From contig JAFVDI010000022.1 of the NCBI GenBank assembly GCA_017478485.1, positions 1 through 54,049 of the forward strand: DNA of 54,049 nucleotides. Direction: 5' to 3'. The DNA is from Clostridiales bacterium. Its GTDB lineage: Bacteria; Bacillota; Clostridia; Saccharofermentanales; Saccharofermentanaceae. The translations under genes and the position numbers were made by a program. Positions within the stretch are counted from its first letter, which is position 1. The number at the start of each line of letters is the position of its first letter. The notes below the pieces were generated by a model. The model worked only from the letters and a program-made list of their open reading frames with translations. It did not search any database and was not told where the DNA came from. Positions 36,514 through 46,241 of the stretch are shown here, in pieces.

Positions 36514-36753
36514 ATGGCCGGTAAGATCGATAAGCTCAGCTATGAGGAAGCTTTGGAAGAACTTAAGCAGATAGTTGCACGTCTCAATGAGGGCAAGGTC
36601 ACTCTCGATGAGTCGCTTCAGTTTTATAAGAGAGGCAACGAACTTGCCGCTTACTGCGATAAGAAACTCCGTGAAGTCACGCAGAAGATCTCTGAAGTAA
36701 ACAAGGCTACAGGCGGAGAAGATCCTCTTAATATTGAAGAGAGCGAAGTCTGA
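36514..36753 (+). CDS. xseB: Exodeoxyribonuclease VII small subunit
   Basis: 79 residues in two helices: LSYEEALEELKQIVARLNEG and LDESLQFYKRGNELAAYCDKK are family hallmarks. The frame opens inside xseA at 36448, but the ATG at 36514 has CAGGAGG in the end of xseA and gives the standard length. Confidence 0.93.
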   Translation: MAGKIDKLSYEEALEELKQIVARLNEGKVTLDESLQFYKRGNELAAYCDKKLREVTQKISEVNKATGGEDPLNIEESEV

Positions 36754-36770
36754 ATGACCGGGGGCTTTAT

Positions 36771-37685
36771 ATGACGATAACGGATCTGGCGCGTGATACT
36801 TCAGCATGGCTCAGCGGTGAACTTGAATCTGTCTTTGCGAAAGAACAGCAGGAGGACATAACGGTCAAAGCTGCGATGTACAGTCTTAATGCAGGCGGAA
36901 AGAGGATACGTCCGCTTATGATGAGGCTGACGGCGCTCATGACCGGATGCACTGATTCAAAGATGGAAGACGTGCTTTATTATGCAGCGACTCTCGAGAT
37001 GATCCACACATATTCACTTATCCATGACGATCTTCCGGCAATGGACAACGATGATCTGAGAAGAGGAAAACCCACATGCCATAAGGTCTATGGAGAAGGC
37101 ATCGCAACACTTGCGGGCGATCTTCTGCTTAATACCGCATGCGAGAGGCTTTTCAAAGCTGCTTTGAAAGAACCGGGTTATCTGTACGCATCTTATTTCA
37201 TGTGCAAAAACGCAGGATTAGAAGGCATGGTCGGAGGTCAGAGCATAGACCTGGATTCTGAAGGGAAGACCATTGACCTTGACCTTTTGTACGAGCTTCA
37301 GCGTAAGAAGACCGGAGCCTTGATCGAGTCTGCCGTAGTGACACCATACTATCTGATAAACGAATTAAACGAATTACAGGCGAATACGGATAAGACGGCT
37401 TGCCTGCTCAGAAAGCTTGCAGAACATATCGGCCTTTCATTCCAGATCAGAGATGATATCTTGGATGTTGAATCTGATCCTTCGGTGCTCGGCAAAAATA
37501 CCGGAAAGGACCTGCGTGACTCAAAGGCGACTTTTGTAACGCTCCTCGGAGAAGATGGTGCAAAAGACAGGCTTTCAGAAGAGATCGCTTCTGCCAAGAC
37601 TGTTTTGTCTGAGCTTGGTAAGATGGGTTATGATACAGACGGTTATAACGTTCTTGTTGATTATCTGGAGAAAAGAGACAGCTGA
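36771..37685 (+). CDS. ispA: Polyprenyl (farnesyl/geranyl) diphosphate synthase
   Basis: 304 residues. The two aspartate-rich motifs of trans-prenyltransferases are present: DDLPAMDND near residue 88 and DDILD near 228. They bind the magnesium and the allylic diphosphate. It builds C15 (or C20) isoprenoid diphosphates; chain length cannot be fixed by eye. Weak ribosome site GGGGGC. The dxs gene follows 5 nt later, linking precursor supply and chain elongation. Confidence 0.9.
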   Translation: MTITDLARDTSAWLSGELESVFAKEQQEDITVKAAMYSLNAGGKRIRPLMMRLTALMTGCTDSKMEDVLYYAATLEMIHTYSLIHDDLPAMDNDDLRRGKPTCHKVYGEGIATLAGDLLLNTACERLFKAALKEPGYLYASYFMCKNAGLEGMVGGQSIDLDSEGKTIDLDLLYELQRKKTGALIESAVVTPYYLINELNELQANTDKTACLLRKLAEHIGLSFQIRDDILDVESDPSVLGKNTGKDLRDSKATFVTLLGEDGAKDRLSEEIASAKTVLSELGKMGYDTDGYNVLVDYLEKRDS

Positions 37686-37690
37686 TACCC

Positions 37691-39580
37691 GTGGACTATA
37701 AGATACTTGGGAAAAAAGATCTGACGCCTGTTGCACTCAAGACCATGAGTAATGAGGATCGTATTCAGTTGTGCGCCGAATTAAGGGATAAGATACTTAA
37801 TACGGTGTCAAAGAACGGCGGTCATCTTGCGAGCAACTTAGGCGTTATCGAGCTGACTGTATCGCTCCTTTCGGTATTCGATTACGCGAGGGACAAGATA
37901 GTTTTTGATGTAGGACACCAGTCTTATGCATATAAGATCCTAACGGGCAGATTCGAACAGTTCGATACATTGAGACAGAAGGGTGGCATCTCGGGGTTTC
38001 CCAGATTGAGCGAATCCGAATACGACCGCTTTGATACCGGTCACAGTTCAACATCCATTTCGGCTGCACTCGGAATGGCGCGTGCAAGGGATCTTAGGAA
38101 AGAAGACAATTACATTGTTTCCGTTATCGGAGACGGAGCTCTGACGGGTGGTCTGGCTTATGAAGCCATCAATGATGCAGGTCACTCAAAGACACGCATG
38201 CTTATTATCCTGAACGATAACGAGATGAGTATCGACAAGAACGTCGGAGGATTATCCAAATATCTTTCGAAACTCCGTTATTCAAGCGGATATATCTCTG
38301 CAAAGATCACTACCGAGTCGTTCCTCAAGAAACTCGGATTCTTCGGCAGGGGACTGATAAGGATCATCATTGCGATCAAGGACTTCTTCAGATTCCTTAT
38401 CTACCGTAAGAAGCCGTCCATCTTTGAGGATCTGGGACTTATATACTACGGACCGGTAGACGGACATGATGTTAAGAGCATGATCAAGGCAATGGATGCC
38501 GTTAAGGATATCAAGAATCCTGTTCTTCTTCATGTAGTTACCAAGAAGGGAAAGGGTTACGGATTTGCGGAACGCAATCCCTCAGACTACCATGGCGTTG
38601 GACCTTTCGATCTCGTGACAGGTGTCACAGGAGGATCAAAGCCCAGTTACACGACTGCGTTCGGAGGCGCCATCTGTGAGATCGCAGCCCAGAACCGCAA
38701 TGTTATAGCAATAAGCGCTGCCATGACACAGGGAACGGGCCTGGATACTTATTCGATGAAATTCCCTACGAGATTCTTTGACTGCGGCATCGCTGAAGAG
38801 CACTGCGTTACGATGACGGGAGGTCTTGCCGTTTCCGGATTTGTTCCTGTCGTGGCGGTTTATTCCTCATTCCTTCAGAGAGCTTATGACGAGATGATCT
38901 CCGATGTCTGCTTTATGAACAGCCATGTCGTTTTCGCCATTGACCGTGCAGGGTTTGTCGGCAATGACGGACATACCCACCACGGACTCCTGGATATCTC
39001 ATATCTGAATACAATGGTCAATATGACCGTTCTTTCGCCGCGCGACTATAAGGATCTGAGACACTGCCTCGAGTATGCAGTCAATAAATGCACCGGCCCT
39101 GTTGCCGTAAGGTATCCAAGGGGAAGTTCTCCGTTCGAACTTACAGGACCTCTTTATAATGAGCCTGAAGAATGCGTGCGTCCTCATATGTCTTGTGGCA
39201 GCGGAAGCGATTTTGCGATCATATCGACAGGCAGGATCGCTTCGGAAGCCGACAAGGCAGTTGAAATGCTGAAAGAGCAGGGTATCAACGGTATCCATAT
39301 CAATCTTGCGCTTATAAAGCCCATCCCGTTCGATGAACTTATACGCATGACGAACGGAATAAGGAATGTTTTCACTCTCGAAGAGGGAATCATAAGCGGC
39401 GGTTTCGGCGAGGCCTGTGCAAGAGGATTCTGCGAGAATAAGTGTTCCTGCCATGTTTATAATATTGCCGTTTCAGATCCCATGATCCGTGCCGCTTCGC
39501 CCGCAGAACAGATTGCAGAAGCAGGTATTGACGCCCCGTCTGTTGCTTCCAGGATCGTCTCTGTTCTTGGTGAAATGTAA
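37691..39580 (+). CDS. dxs: 1-deoxy-D-xylulose-5-phosphate synthase
   Basis: 629 residues. A thiamine-diphosphate enzyme condensing pyruvate and glyceraldehyde-3-phosphate, the first step of the MEP isoprenoid pathway. Motifs: GGHLASNLGVIELT, FDVGHQSYAYK, the ThDP-binding GDGALTGG...NDNEMSI, and in the transketolase half RFFDCGIAEEHCV and DRAGFVGNDGHTHHG. The start is GTG at 37691, 5 nt after ispA. The ribosome site is weak, so translation may depend on coupling. The tlyA gene often found next in this operon type is missing. Confidence 0.94.
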   Translation: MDYKILGKKDLTPVALKTMSNEDRIQLCAELRDKILNTVSKNGGHLASNLGVIELTVSLLSVFDYARDKIVFDVGHQSYAYKILTGRFEQFDTLRQKGGISGFPRLSESEYDRFDTGHSSTSISAALGMARARDLRKEDNYIVSVIGDGALTGGLAYEAINDAGHSKTRMLIILNDNEMSIDKNVGGLSKYLSKLRYSSGYISAKITTESFLKKLGFFGRGLIRIIIAIKDFFRFLIYRKKPSIFEDLGLIYYGPVDGHDVKSMIKAMDAVKDIKNPVLLHVVTKKGKGYGFAERNPSDYHGVGPFDLVTGVTGGSKPSYTTAFGGAICEIAAQNRNVIAISAAMTQGTGLDTYSMKFPTRFFDCGIAEEHCVTMTGGLAVSGFVPVVAVYSSFLQRAYDEMISDVCFMNSHVVFAIDRAGFVGNDGHTHHGLLDISYLNTMVNMTVLSPRDYKDLRHCLEYAVNKCTGPVAVRYPRGSSPFELTGPLYNEPEECVRPHMSCGSGSDFAIISTGRIASEADKAVEMLKEQGINGIHINLALIKPIPFDELIRMTNGIRNVFTLEEGIISGGFGEACARGFCENKCSCHVYNIAVSDPMIRAASPAEQIAEAGIDAPSVASRIVSVLGEM

Positions 39581-39661
39581 TTTTATTCAAAATAGTGATT
39601 AAATATCAGAATATTAGTATAATTAGTTACTGATAATCTTTTAGAGGATCATTATAAGGCA

Positions 39662-40534
39662 ATGAACTACGGAATACATTCAAACGATAACAGGGACAGC
39701 GGATATGAAGTTGCCCGAAAGACCGCGGAGATAATACTCTCATGCGGCGGAACTCCCGTGTTTGCCAAAGAGTTTGAAGGTGAGTTTGATGCGCCGGAAG
39801 GAACGGTTTTCGAGAACTTCGGCAAGATCCCTCTCAAAACGATTATTTCCATCGGCGGCGACGGAACATTCCTTTCAGTCGTTGAAAAATACAGGGAACT
39901 GGATACCGAATTCATCGGCGTAAACAAGGGTTCGATCGGATTCCTTACAGAGATAAACGTTGATGATCTCGAAAAGGACATTCCTGCGCTCATACGCGGT
40001 GATTATAAGATCCTTGAAAGAACGCAGCTTGAGGTCTCGGTGTTTTCGAAAGACGGTACTCTCAAGGGAACAGAAGAGTGTCTAAATGACATCATGATCG
40101 TCAGGGGAGCAAAGCCCCATGTTACGAGACTTACGTTAACGATCAATGGTCAGAAGATAGAGAAGTTCTACGGTGACGGACTCATCATAGCCACGGCTAC
40201 CGGTTCGTCTGCCTATTCACTTGCGGCAGGCGGCCCGCTGCTAATGCCTGAGATGAAGGATATCATTGTCACTCCGATATGCTCACATACTTTTAACGGG
40301 CTTACTTACGTGACCGGACCTGACAGCATTGTGCGCGTTGACCTTGATGATTTCGAGTCCGCTCCCATGATCTGCCCCGACGGCAGGAACTTTGTAACGC
40401 TCGAGCCGTTCGATTACATCATAATAAAACGCTATTCCAAGGTGCTGAAGACAGCCACTCTCAAGAGTGACAATTTCTTCAGTGACGTCAGAAAGAAGAT
40501 CGTTCAGAGGGGTTCCTTCTATGAAAACAGGTAA
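39662..40534 (+). CDS. nadK: NAD kinase
   Basis: 290 residues. It phosphorylates NAD to NADP. Catalytic GGDGTFLS (GGDG at 65-68), NKGSIGFLTE and the LND form of the NE/D motif are present, and TGSSAYSLAAGGPLL is the conserved nucleotide-binding loop. A TATAAT at about 39617 suggests its own start within the 80-nt gap after dxs. The end overlaps argR by 14 nt. Confidence 0.93.
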   Translation: MNYGIHSNDNRDSGYEVARKTAEIILSCGGTPVFAKEFEGEFDAPEGTVFENFGKIPLKTIISIGGDGTFLSVVEKYRELDTEFIGVNKGSIGFLTEINVDDLEKDIPALIRGDYKILERTQLEVSVFSKDGTLKGTEECLNDIMIVRGAKPHVTRLTLTINGQKIEKFYGDGLIIATATGSSAYSLAAGGPLLMPEMKDIIVTPICSHTFNGLTYVTGPDSIVRVDLDDFESAPMICPDGRNFVTLEPFDYIIIKRYSKVLKTATLKSDNFFSDVRKKIVQRGSFYENR

Positions 40535-41006
40535 GAATGCAAGACAAGAGCTTATCCTCAAGCTCATTCGCGAAAGGGATATCTCCACCCAGGATGACCT
40601 GACCAAGCTCGTCCGTGAAGCAGGTTTTGAGGCTACGCAGGCTACATGCTCCAGAGACATTAAAGAGCTGGGGATCATTAAGATCACTCTTCCAAACAGA
40701 TCTACAAAGTACGCAGTCCTCGACAGGACAGGCGATGTTGCACCCGGCAGGCTTCTTGCGGTCTTTTCCAACAGCCTCGTATCCGTACAGGCTGCAATGA
40801 ATATCCTGGTCATAAAGACGCTTCCCGGCATGGCTCAGGCAGCCGCTTCCGCACTCGATTCCATGCATCTTCAGGATGTTGTCGGAACGATCGCGGGTGA
40901 CGACACCGTATTCTGCGCCGCGAGCGGCATAGATGAAGCAAAGGCTCTCGTAATGACGATCTCCGACATGATGGATCGCGGGGCATCCTCTGACGGGATG
41001 GTGTGA
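40521..41006 (+). CDS. argR: Arginine repressor
   Basis: 161 residues. A winged-helix DNA-binding half (ISTQDDLTKLVREAGFEATQ, then ATCSRDIKELG) and a C-terminal oligomerisation/arginine-binding half with GTIAGDDTVF. It represses arginine synthesis genes when arginine is high. A longer frame exists from 40467, but the ATG at 40521 has GAGGGG upstream and fits the family start. It starts inside the end of nadK and is followed by recN 4 nt later, a common argR-recN pairing. Confidence 0.93.
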   Translation: MKTGKNARQELILKLIRERDISTQDDLTKLVREAGFEATQATCSRDIKELGIIKITLPNRSTKYAVLDRTGDVAPGRLLAVFSNSLVSVQAAMNILVIKTLPGMAQAAASALDSMHLQDVVGTIAGDDTVFCAASGIDEAKALVMTISDMMDRGASSDGMV

Positions 41007-41010
41007 GTAA

Positions 41011-42717
41011 ATGCTGCTTCGCCTTGAAATAAGGGATTTCGCCGTAATTTCAAATGTTGTATTTGAACCTTCCTACGGACTTAACTGCATCAGCGGTGAG
41101 ACCGGAGCAGGTAAGAGCCTTATTGTCGATGCAATAAGCCTTATACTGGGTGCAAAGGCATCGAAGACTCTTGTAAGGTCTAATTCTCCTTCGTGCTATG
41201 TCGAAGCATGCTTTGACATGACTGATCTCAAGAACCGTGACGAGCTTACGGCTATGCTTGAAAGCCAGGGCATTACTTCCGAAGAGGACATGCTTATGAT
41301 CTCACGCCAGATCTATGTCAACGGCAAGAGCATCGCAAGGATCAACGGCATCAGCGTAACATTACAGCTGCTTAAGGACGTTGCTTCGTTCCTGGTTGAC
41401 ATACACGGACAGCATGACACGCAGAGGATCTTCGACGAGAAGAGCCATTGTTATTACCTTGACAGTTACGGCGGTGAGAAGATCACCAAGCTTCATAATA
41501 AATACACGGAGCTCCTGGAAGAGTACAAGCAGATAGTACTCCGCATAAAGGGGATATCTTCTTCGCCTGATTTCCTGGACAGAAGAAGGGAATACCTCGA
41601 GTTCGTCGTAAAAGAGATCGGCGATGCCGCTTTCAAAGACGGTGAGGAAGAAGAACTCATCGAGACCAGAAAGAAGCTTCAGCAGAATGAATCTACTGCT
41701 TCAGTGCTTTCTGAAGTGTTATCAGTGCTTGAAGGCGGTGACGGTTCTGAAGGAAGCACATCACAGGGAGCTGCTTCTGATACGGCATTCGCGGCAAGGG
41801 AACTCGCAAGAGTTGCTTCTTCGGATGCGTCATATAAGAGCCTTTCCGCAAGGGCAAATGCGATAGCATTGGATCTTGAGGCACTGGCATCTGACCTTGC
41901 CGGTCTTTTGGATGAGATGAACTACGATCCTGAACTCCGCGCCAAAACGGAAGAGAGAATCGGTCTTTTGTATGACCTGAAGGGCAAGTACGGTAAGGAT
42001 ATAGCAGAGATCAATGAGTTCTATGAAAGATCTGCAAAGGAGCTTTCAGAGATAGATGCAAATAAAGATCTCCTGTCTGAACTTAAGTCAAAGCGCGTAG
42101 AAGTCGAAAAGAAACTCCTTGCATGCGCCGAGGAATTGTCTTCTGCCAGAAAAGCTGCGGGAAAGAAGCTTTCGGCATCAATAGTCAGGGAGCTTGCTGA
42201 TCTCGAGATGCCTAATGCGGTGTTTGAAGTTGATTTCGTAAGACGTGAGAAGACAAAGTTCTTCTCGTCATCCGGAATAGACGACATTGCCTTCAGATTC
42301 AGCGCGAATCCCGGCCAGGAGGCGAGAGCTCTGTCTGCGATCGTATCAGGCGGTGAAGCGTCCAGGATAATGCTCGCCATAAAGAACGTGCTCAGCATGA
42401 GTGACAATACCCCGACGCTCATATTTGATGAGATCGATACAGGCGTATCGGGAAAAGCTTCTGCGGCGATTGCCAAGAAACTCAAATCAATAGCTGAAGG
42501 CCATCAGGTCCTTTGCGTAACCCACACTGCGCAGATCGCTGCTGCGGCTGACTGCAACTTCATGCTTTCAAAGCATGTCGTCTCAGGGAATACTGTTACC
42601 GAGTGCAATCTCCTTGATACGGATGCACGTGTCAACGAGGTATCAAGACTTCTTTCGGGCGGAAGCGGCGAGTCTTCGGTCAAACTTGCAAAGGAACTTA
42701 TACAGTCGTTCCTGTAA
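41011..42717 (+). CDS. recN: DNA repair protein RecN
   Basis: 568 residues, SMC-like. N-terminal Walker A GETGAGKSLIVDAISLILG, central coiled coil (about 150-370), then ABC signature LSAIVSGGEASRIMLA and Walker B TLIFDEIDTGVSG. It acts early at DNA double-strand breaks. Its last 20 nt overlap the 3' end of the convergent rluD-family gene. The spoIVB-spo0A pair that follows recN in spore formers is not present. Confidence 0.94.
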   Translation: MLLRLEIRDFAVISNVVFEPSYGLNCISGETGAGKSLIVDAISLILGAKASKTLVRSNSPSCYVEACFDMTDLKNRDELTAMLESQGITSEEDMLMISRQIYVNGKSIARINGISVTLQLLKDVASFLVDIHGQHDTQRIFDEKSHCYYLDSYGGEKITKLHNKYTELLEEYKQIVLRIKGISSSPDFLDRRREYLEFVVKEIGDAAFKDGEEEELIETRKKLQQNESTASVLSEVLSVLEGGDGSEGSTSQGAASDTAFAARELARVASSDASYKSLSARANAIALDLEALASDLAGLLDEMNYDPELRAKTEERIGLLYDLKGKYGKDIAEINEFYERSAKELSEIDANKDLLSELKSKRVEVEKKLLACAEELSSARKAAGKKLSASIVRELADLEMPNAVFEVDFVRREKTKFFSSSGIDDIAFRFSANPGQEARALSAIVSGGEASRIMLAIKNVLSMSDNTPTLIFDEIDTGVSGKASAAIAKKLKSIAEGHQVLCVTHTAQIAAAADCNFMLSKHVVSGNTVTECNLLDTDARVNEVSRLLSGGSGESSVKLAKELIQSFL

Positions 42718-43600
42718 TTGCGGTTATGTCTGCCGGAAGCGGGCTTTCAAATTCTCTCACTTCATTGTCGAACGGATCCGTGAACTTTAAGCTGTATGCA
42801 TGAAGGGCCACGCGGCCGACTGTCTTATCCAGTTCAGATGACTGCGGGAAACGGTCGGAGGGATTATCAATGGAGTTAGGTCCGTAAAGACCGTCTCCGA
42901 CGAGAGGATGTCCCATATAAAGCGAATGTACGCGGATCTGATGGCATCTGCCGGTCTCAAGCCTGTATTCGACAAGCGAAACGTCCTTGTCAGGGAAGTA
43001 TTTGATCACGTTATAGTGGGTTACGGAATCGCGTCCCGTTCCGTCGGTGACACAGTCCCTGATCATGACGGAACCCGGTCTTCTGGCTATCGGCATATTG
43101 ATCGTGCCGCAGTCCTCGTCCCATTTTCCGTAAGTAAGAGCCTTGTATCTCTTGATGATATCCCCGTGTACGGCCAGAGTGTTGTGCGCATATCCGTCTT
43201 TGGCGATTATTATCAGCCCCGAAGTCTCGCGGTCAAGACGCATTACGGGGTGGAGAGGGTGATCAGACAGGTGAGTGAGCAATGAATCGTCCAGATGGCC
43301 GTGGCCCGGGTGGGTGACCATGTTTGCGGGCTTGTCGACTACGGCATATGAATCATTCTCGAAAAGGATGCCGATCCCCGGAGTGCGTCTTAAAAGGTTG
43401 GAATTGTCCTCATATTCGCAGATGAGCCTGTCGCCCTCACAAACCCTGTCGATAACACGAGTGTGGACACCGTTAACGTCAACTTTGCCGTAAAGTTTGA
43501 GCTTTTTTATCATGGTCCGGCTCATTTTGAACTTTTTTTCGAGAATGTCCCGGATTTCATGATTTTCGTAAGTTTTTTCAATTTTATAGTCGATTTTCAT
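42698..43600 (-). CDS. rluD: RluA/RluD-family pseudouridine synthase
   Basis: 300 residues. An S4-type RNA-binding region (about 15-60) precedes the catalytic domain, whose [14 protein letters not shown] motif contains the catalytic aspartate (about D123). It converts specific uridines of rRNA (or tRNA) to pseudouridine; which positions cannot be read. No ribosome site is seen. An extended -10 box (TGATACAAT) lies so close to the ATG that the message may be leaderless. It is divergent from rny and convergent with recN. Confidence 0.85.
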   Translation of the reverse strand: MKIDYKIEKTYENHEIRDILEKKFKMSRTMIKKLKLYGKVDVNGVHTRVIDRVCEGDRLICEYEDNSNLLRRTPGIGILFENDSYAVVDKPANMVTHPGHGHLDDSLLTHLSDHPLHPVMRLDRETSGLIIIAKDGYAHNTLAVHGDIIKRYKALTYGKWDEDCGTINMPIARRPGSVMIRDCVTDGTGRDSVTHYNVIKYFPDKDVSLVEYRLETGRCHQIRVHSLYMGHPLVGDGLYGPNSIDNPSDRFPQSSELDKTVGRVALHAYSLKFTDPFDNEVREFESPLPADITAITGTTV

Positions 43601-43606
43601 GACTAT

Positions 43607-43615
43607 ATTGTATCA
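43607..43615 (-). promoter_or_regulatory. Extended -10 promoter of the rluD-family gene
   Basis: TGA-TACAAT on the minus strand ends 6 nt before the ATG, placing the transcription start at or next to the start codon. Confidence 0.45.
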
Positions 43616-43619
43616 AATG

Positions 43620-43648
43620 TTGACACAGGTAACTTTTATTCCTAAAAT
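43620..43648 (+). promoter_or_regulatory. Promoter of rny
   Basis: Perfect TTGACA (43620-43625), a 17-nt spacer and TAAAAT (43643-43648). It leaves a 5' leader of about 65 nt before the GTG start. Confidence 0.78.
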
Positions 43649-43718
43649 ATTTGTTGGCTTGTCAGAGCCATGTAAACGTTCTTTGACAACTAAATATATT
43701 TTGGAGGTGAGTACCAAC

Positions 43719-45296
43719 GTGCCACAACAAGGTTTTGGTTTAATTGTTGTGATAATCGTGGGCGTTGTTGGTCTCATCCTGGGTATTGTTTGTTCCGCAT
43801 TATATTTTGTTTCCGGAGTTTCCAAAAAACAGAAAAAACTTGCGGAGGATATAGCGAAGTCCAAGGAAGACTTGGATATGCAAACTGCAAATGCCAGGAA
43901 AGAGGCAGAGAATAACAAACGCGATTTGCTTTTGCAAGCAAAGGAAGAAGTCTCTAGAGTCCGTTCCGAACTGGAGCGTGAAGCTAAGGACATCAAACAG
44001 GATCTTGCAAAGGAACGCAACAGACTTGAGCAGAGAGAAGAAAATATCGCGCGCATGGAAGCCGGCTGCGAGAAAAAGCAGGAGGAAATCGAGAAGAAGC
44101 AGCAGAATGTTGCTGAACTCGAAGCCAGAGCTAAGGATTACGAATCTCGTAAGAAAGCTGAACTCGAAAGTGTTTCAGGACTTACGGTCGCCGAAGCAAG
44201 GAGCCTCGTACTTGAAGAAGCCAAGCGTGAATATACGCATGATATGGCAGTAATGCTCAAGCAAATGGAAGAGAAAACGAAGCAGAATGCGGACAAGGTC
44301 GCAAAAGACATCATTGTCAACGCGATCCAGCGTTACGCATCAGACTACGTTTCAGAGGTTACAGTATCGGTTGTTAATCTCCCCAACGACGAGATGAAGG
44401 GAAGAATCATCGGTCGTGAAGGTAGAAACATCCGTGCAATTGAGACCATTACAGGTGTTGACCTAATTATTGACGATACTCCCGAAGCAATCGTCCTGTC
44501 CTCGTTCGATCCTATCAGAAGAGAGATCGCGAGACTTACGATCGAGAAGCTTGTCGCTGACGGCAGAATCCATCCTGCAAGGATCGAGGAAATGTCGAAC
44601 AAGGCGAAGAAAGAACTCAATCAGACGATCAAAGCTGCGGGTGATCAGGCTTCCTTTGATACTGGCGTCATGAATCTCCACCCGGAGATCATTAAACTCT
44701 TAGGAAGACTTAAATACAGAACATCATACGGTCAGAATGTTCTTCAGCATTCAATCGAAGTATCTTGGATCGCTGCTATGATGGCCGATGAGTTAGGTCT
44801 GGACAGCAATTTGGCAAAGAGGGCAGGATTACTCCACGATATCGGTAAGTCGGTCGACTTCGAGCAGGAAGGAACACACGTTCAGCTCGGTGTTGAGATC
44901 GCTAAAAAGTATCATGAGAGTCCTGATGTCATCAACTGCATCGAAGCGCACCATGGCGATGTTGAGCCCACATGCGCAGAAGCAGTGCTCGTAGCTGCAG
45001 CCGATGCAATTTCAGCTGCTCGTCCTGGAGCGAGGAGAGAGAATCTCGAGACTTATATCAAGAGGATCGAGAAACTTGAAGAAATTGCTACAAGCTTTGA
45101 GGGTGTTGAGAAGAGCTTTGCGATTCAGGCCGGCCGAGAGATCCGAGTTATCGTTTCTCCCGACAAGGTTTCTGATGATGAGATGGCGCTTAAGGCTCAT
45201 GAGATCTGCAAAAAGATCGAAGATGAGCTTGATTATCCCGGCCAGATTAAGGTCAATGTAATACGTGAAATTCGCGCGACAGACATTGCAAAATAA
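43719..45296 (+). CDS. rny: Ribonuclease Y
   Basis: 525 residues, the family length. It is the membrane-anchored endoribonuclease that starts mRNA decay. An N-terminal membrane helix (about 6-30) leads to a long charged coiled coil (about 35-200). A KH domain ([20 protein letters not shown]) and an HD domain with [14 protein letters not shown] follow. The frame opens at 43599, but a near-perfect ribosome site GGAGGTGA (43703-43710) stands 8 nt before the GTG at 43719, which gives the standard start. Confidence 0.95.
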   Translation: MPQQGFGLIVVIIVGVVGLILGIVCSALYFVSGVSKKQKKLAEDIAKSKEDLDMQTANARKEAENNKRDLLLQAKEEVSRVRSELEREAKDIKQDLAKERNRLEQREENIARMEAGCEKKQEEIEKKQQNVAELEARAKDYESRKKAELESVSGLTVAEARSLVLEEAKREYTHDMAVMLKQMEEKTKQNADKVAKDIIVNAIQRYASDYVSEVTVSVVNLPNDEMKGRIIGREGRNIRAIETITGVDLIIDDTPEAIVLSSFDPIRREIARLTIEKLVADGRIHPARIEEMSNKAKKELNQTIKAAGDQASFDTGVMNLHPEIIKLLGRLKYRTSYGQNVLQHSIEVSWIAAMMADELGLDSNLAKRAGLLHDIGKSVDFEQEGTHVQLGVEIAKKYHESPDVINCIEAHHGDVEPTCAEAVLVAAADAISAARPGARRENLETYIKRIEKLEEIATSFEGVEKSFAIQAGREIRVIVSPDKVSDDEMALKAHEICKKIEDELDYPGQIKVNVIREIRATDIAK

Positions 45297-45367
45297 TACA
45301 AAAACAATAGCTTATGGATATATATTTTGAAACAACAGCGTGGGAATTCACTTATCCAAAGCAAAAG

Positions 45368-45402
45368 AAAGAGGTTGTCACAGTGATGTGACAGCCTCTT
45401 TT
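45368..45402. terminator. Bidirectional terminator between rny and the nitroreductase gene
   Basis: AAAGAGG plus TGTCACA pairs with TGTGACA plus CCTCTTT around a GTGA loop, with one T-G pair in the stem, followed by T-rich sequence on both strands. Confidence 0.9.
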
Positions 45403-45409
45403 ATTTTGC

Positions 45410-46078
45410 TCATTCGTAGCTGAAGTTTTCTCTGCCGGCTCCGACCTCGAAGTGATATTTTATGATGCCCAGGTCAAGTCCGGAACAAGGTCCCTTGTCG
45501 TATGTGATCGATACTTTATCGCCGCTTCCCTTGATCAGGAATGCCTGGCGGTTCATGGCGGTAGGAGCAAGAAGAGCGGTGCCTACGCCTCTTACAAACC
45601 AGAACGGCGGATTGCCCGAATAACTTGATACATCTATGGTGCTCTTGGACTTGTGGGGTGTACCGTTATTCTCGCCGTATCCTATTATGATTATCCCTTT
45701 GATCAGATTGCTTCCGGGAATGCCGCCTTTTTCGCGGGCGTTTCCTTTGTTATATGTGCCGCTGACCCACCAGGAGTTGAGTCCTAATGTCTGCGCATAG
45801 AGCATTATGTCTGCGCCGCCGTACCCGAGTTTTTCCTCGAGATCGGATTCGTTCTTTCCTGAAAGGACAATATAGTTATTTACGTTTTTCGAGAATGTGA
45901 TCCTTACGGCTGTGCTTAAAGCACTGTAATCATTGGTTACCAGCGACATGAATACATCGAGCCCCTCGTTGATCGCCTTGATCCGCTCGTTCAGCTGCTT
46001 GCAGATCTCAGCAGGCAAAGGGGTCTTCTTATATATCCTGACGGTATGCCGTTCTCTGATCGCCTGGTCGATATCCAT
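45410..46078 (-). CDS. Nitroreductase-family protein
   Basis: 222 residues. The start MDIDQAIRERHTVRIYKKTP is the usual flavin-binding beginning of nitroreductases (IxxRxSxRxY pattern), and DIMLYAQTLGLNSWWVSG is the conserved central helix and turn. It probably binds FMN and reduces a small molecule with NAD(P)H. The substrate is unknown. Compared with classical enzymes the C-terminal half fits the putative TM-nitroreductase branch better. GGAG lies 10 nt before the ATG. Single gene. Confidence 0.75.
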   Translation of the reverse strand: MDIDQAIRERHTVRIYKKTPLPAEICKQLNERIKAINEGLDVFMSLVTNDYSALSTAVRITFSKNVNNYIVLSGKNESDLEEKLGYGGADIMLYAQTLGLNSWWVSGTYNKGNAREKGGIPGSNLIKGIIIIGYGENNGTPHKSKSTIDVSSYSGNPPFWFVRGVGTALLAPTAMNRQAFLIKGSGDKVSITYDKGPCSGLDLGIIKYHFEVGAGRENFSYE

Positions 46079-46207
46079 CTGATGTATCTCCGTAATGCAA
46101 AAAGGGGAAGTTTCCTGCTTGATTAGATTATATCAAGTCAGTTTTTGCCTCTCCATTATTTATTGTTAATAAATGATAAATTGCGTGTATCTTTAAATCT
46201 CTTGGAA

Positions 46208-46213
46208 TATAAT
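46208..46213 (+). promoter_or_regulatory. -10 box before mntP
   Basis: TATAAT with no well-spaced -35 box (a TTGCGT lies 21 nt upstream). If used, transcription starts near 46220, which excludes the GTG at 46215 as start codon. Confidence 0.4.
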
Positions 46214-46241
46214 AGTGACTCGAAATACGTGTATAAGACGG

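Noticed and set aside
45012..45261. Other-frame ORFs inside rny, gdhA and mutL
   Set aside because: Arg/Leu/Ser-rich shadows of strongly conserved genes, with no independent start signals.
46079..46241. yybP-ykoY manganese riboswitch before mntP
   Set aside because: The leader after the -10 box is only about 20-30 nt and lacks the conserved loops.
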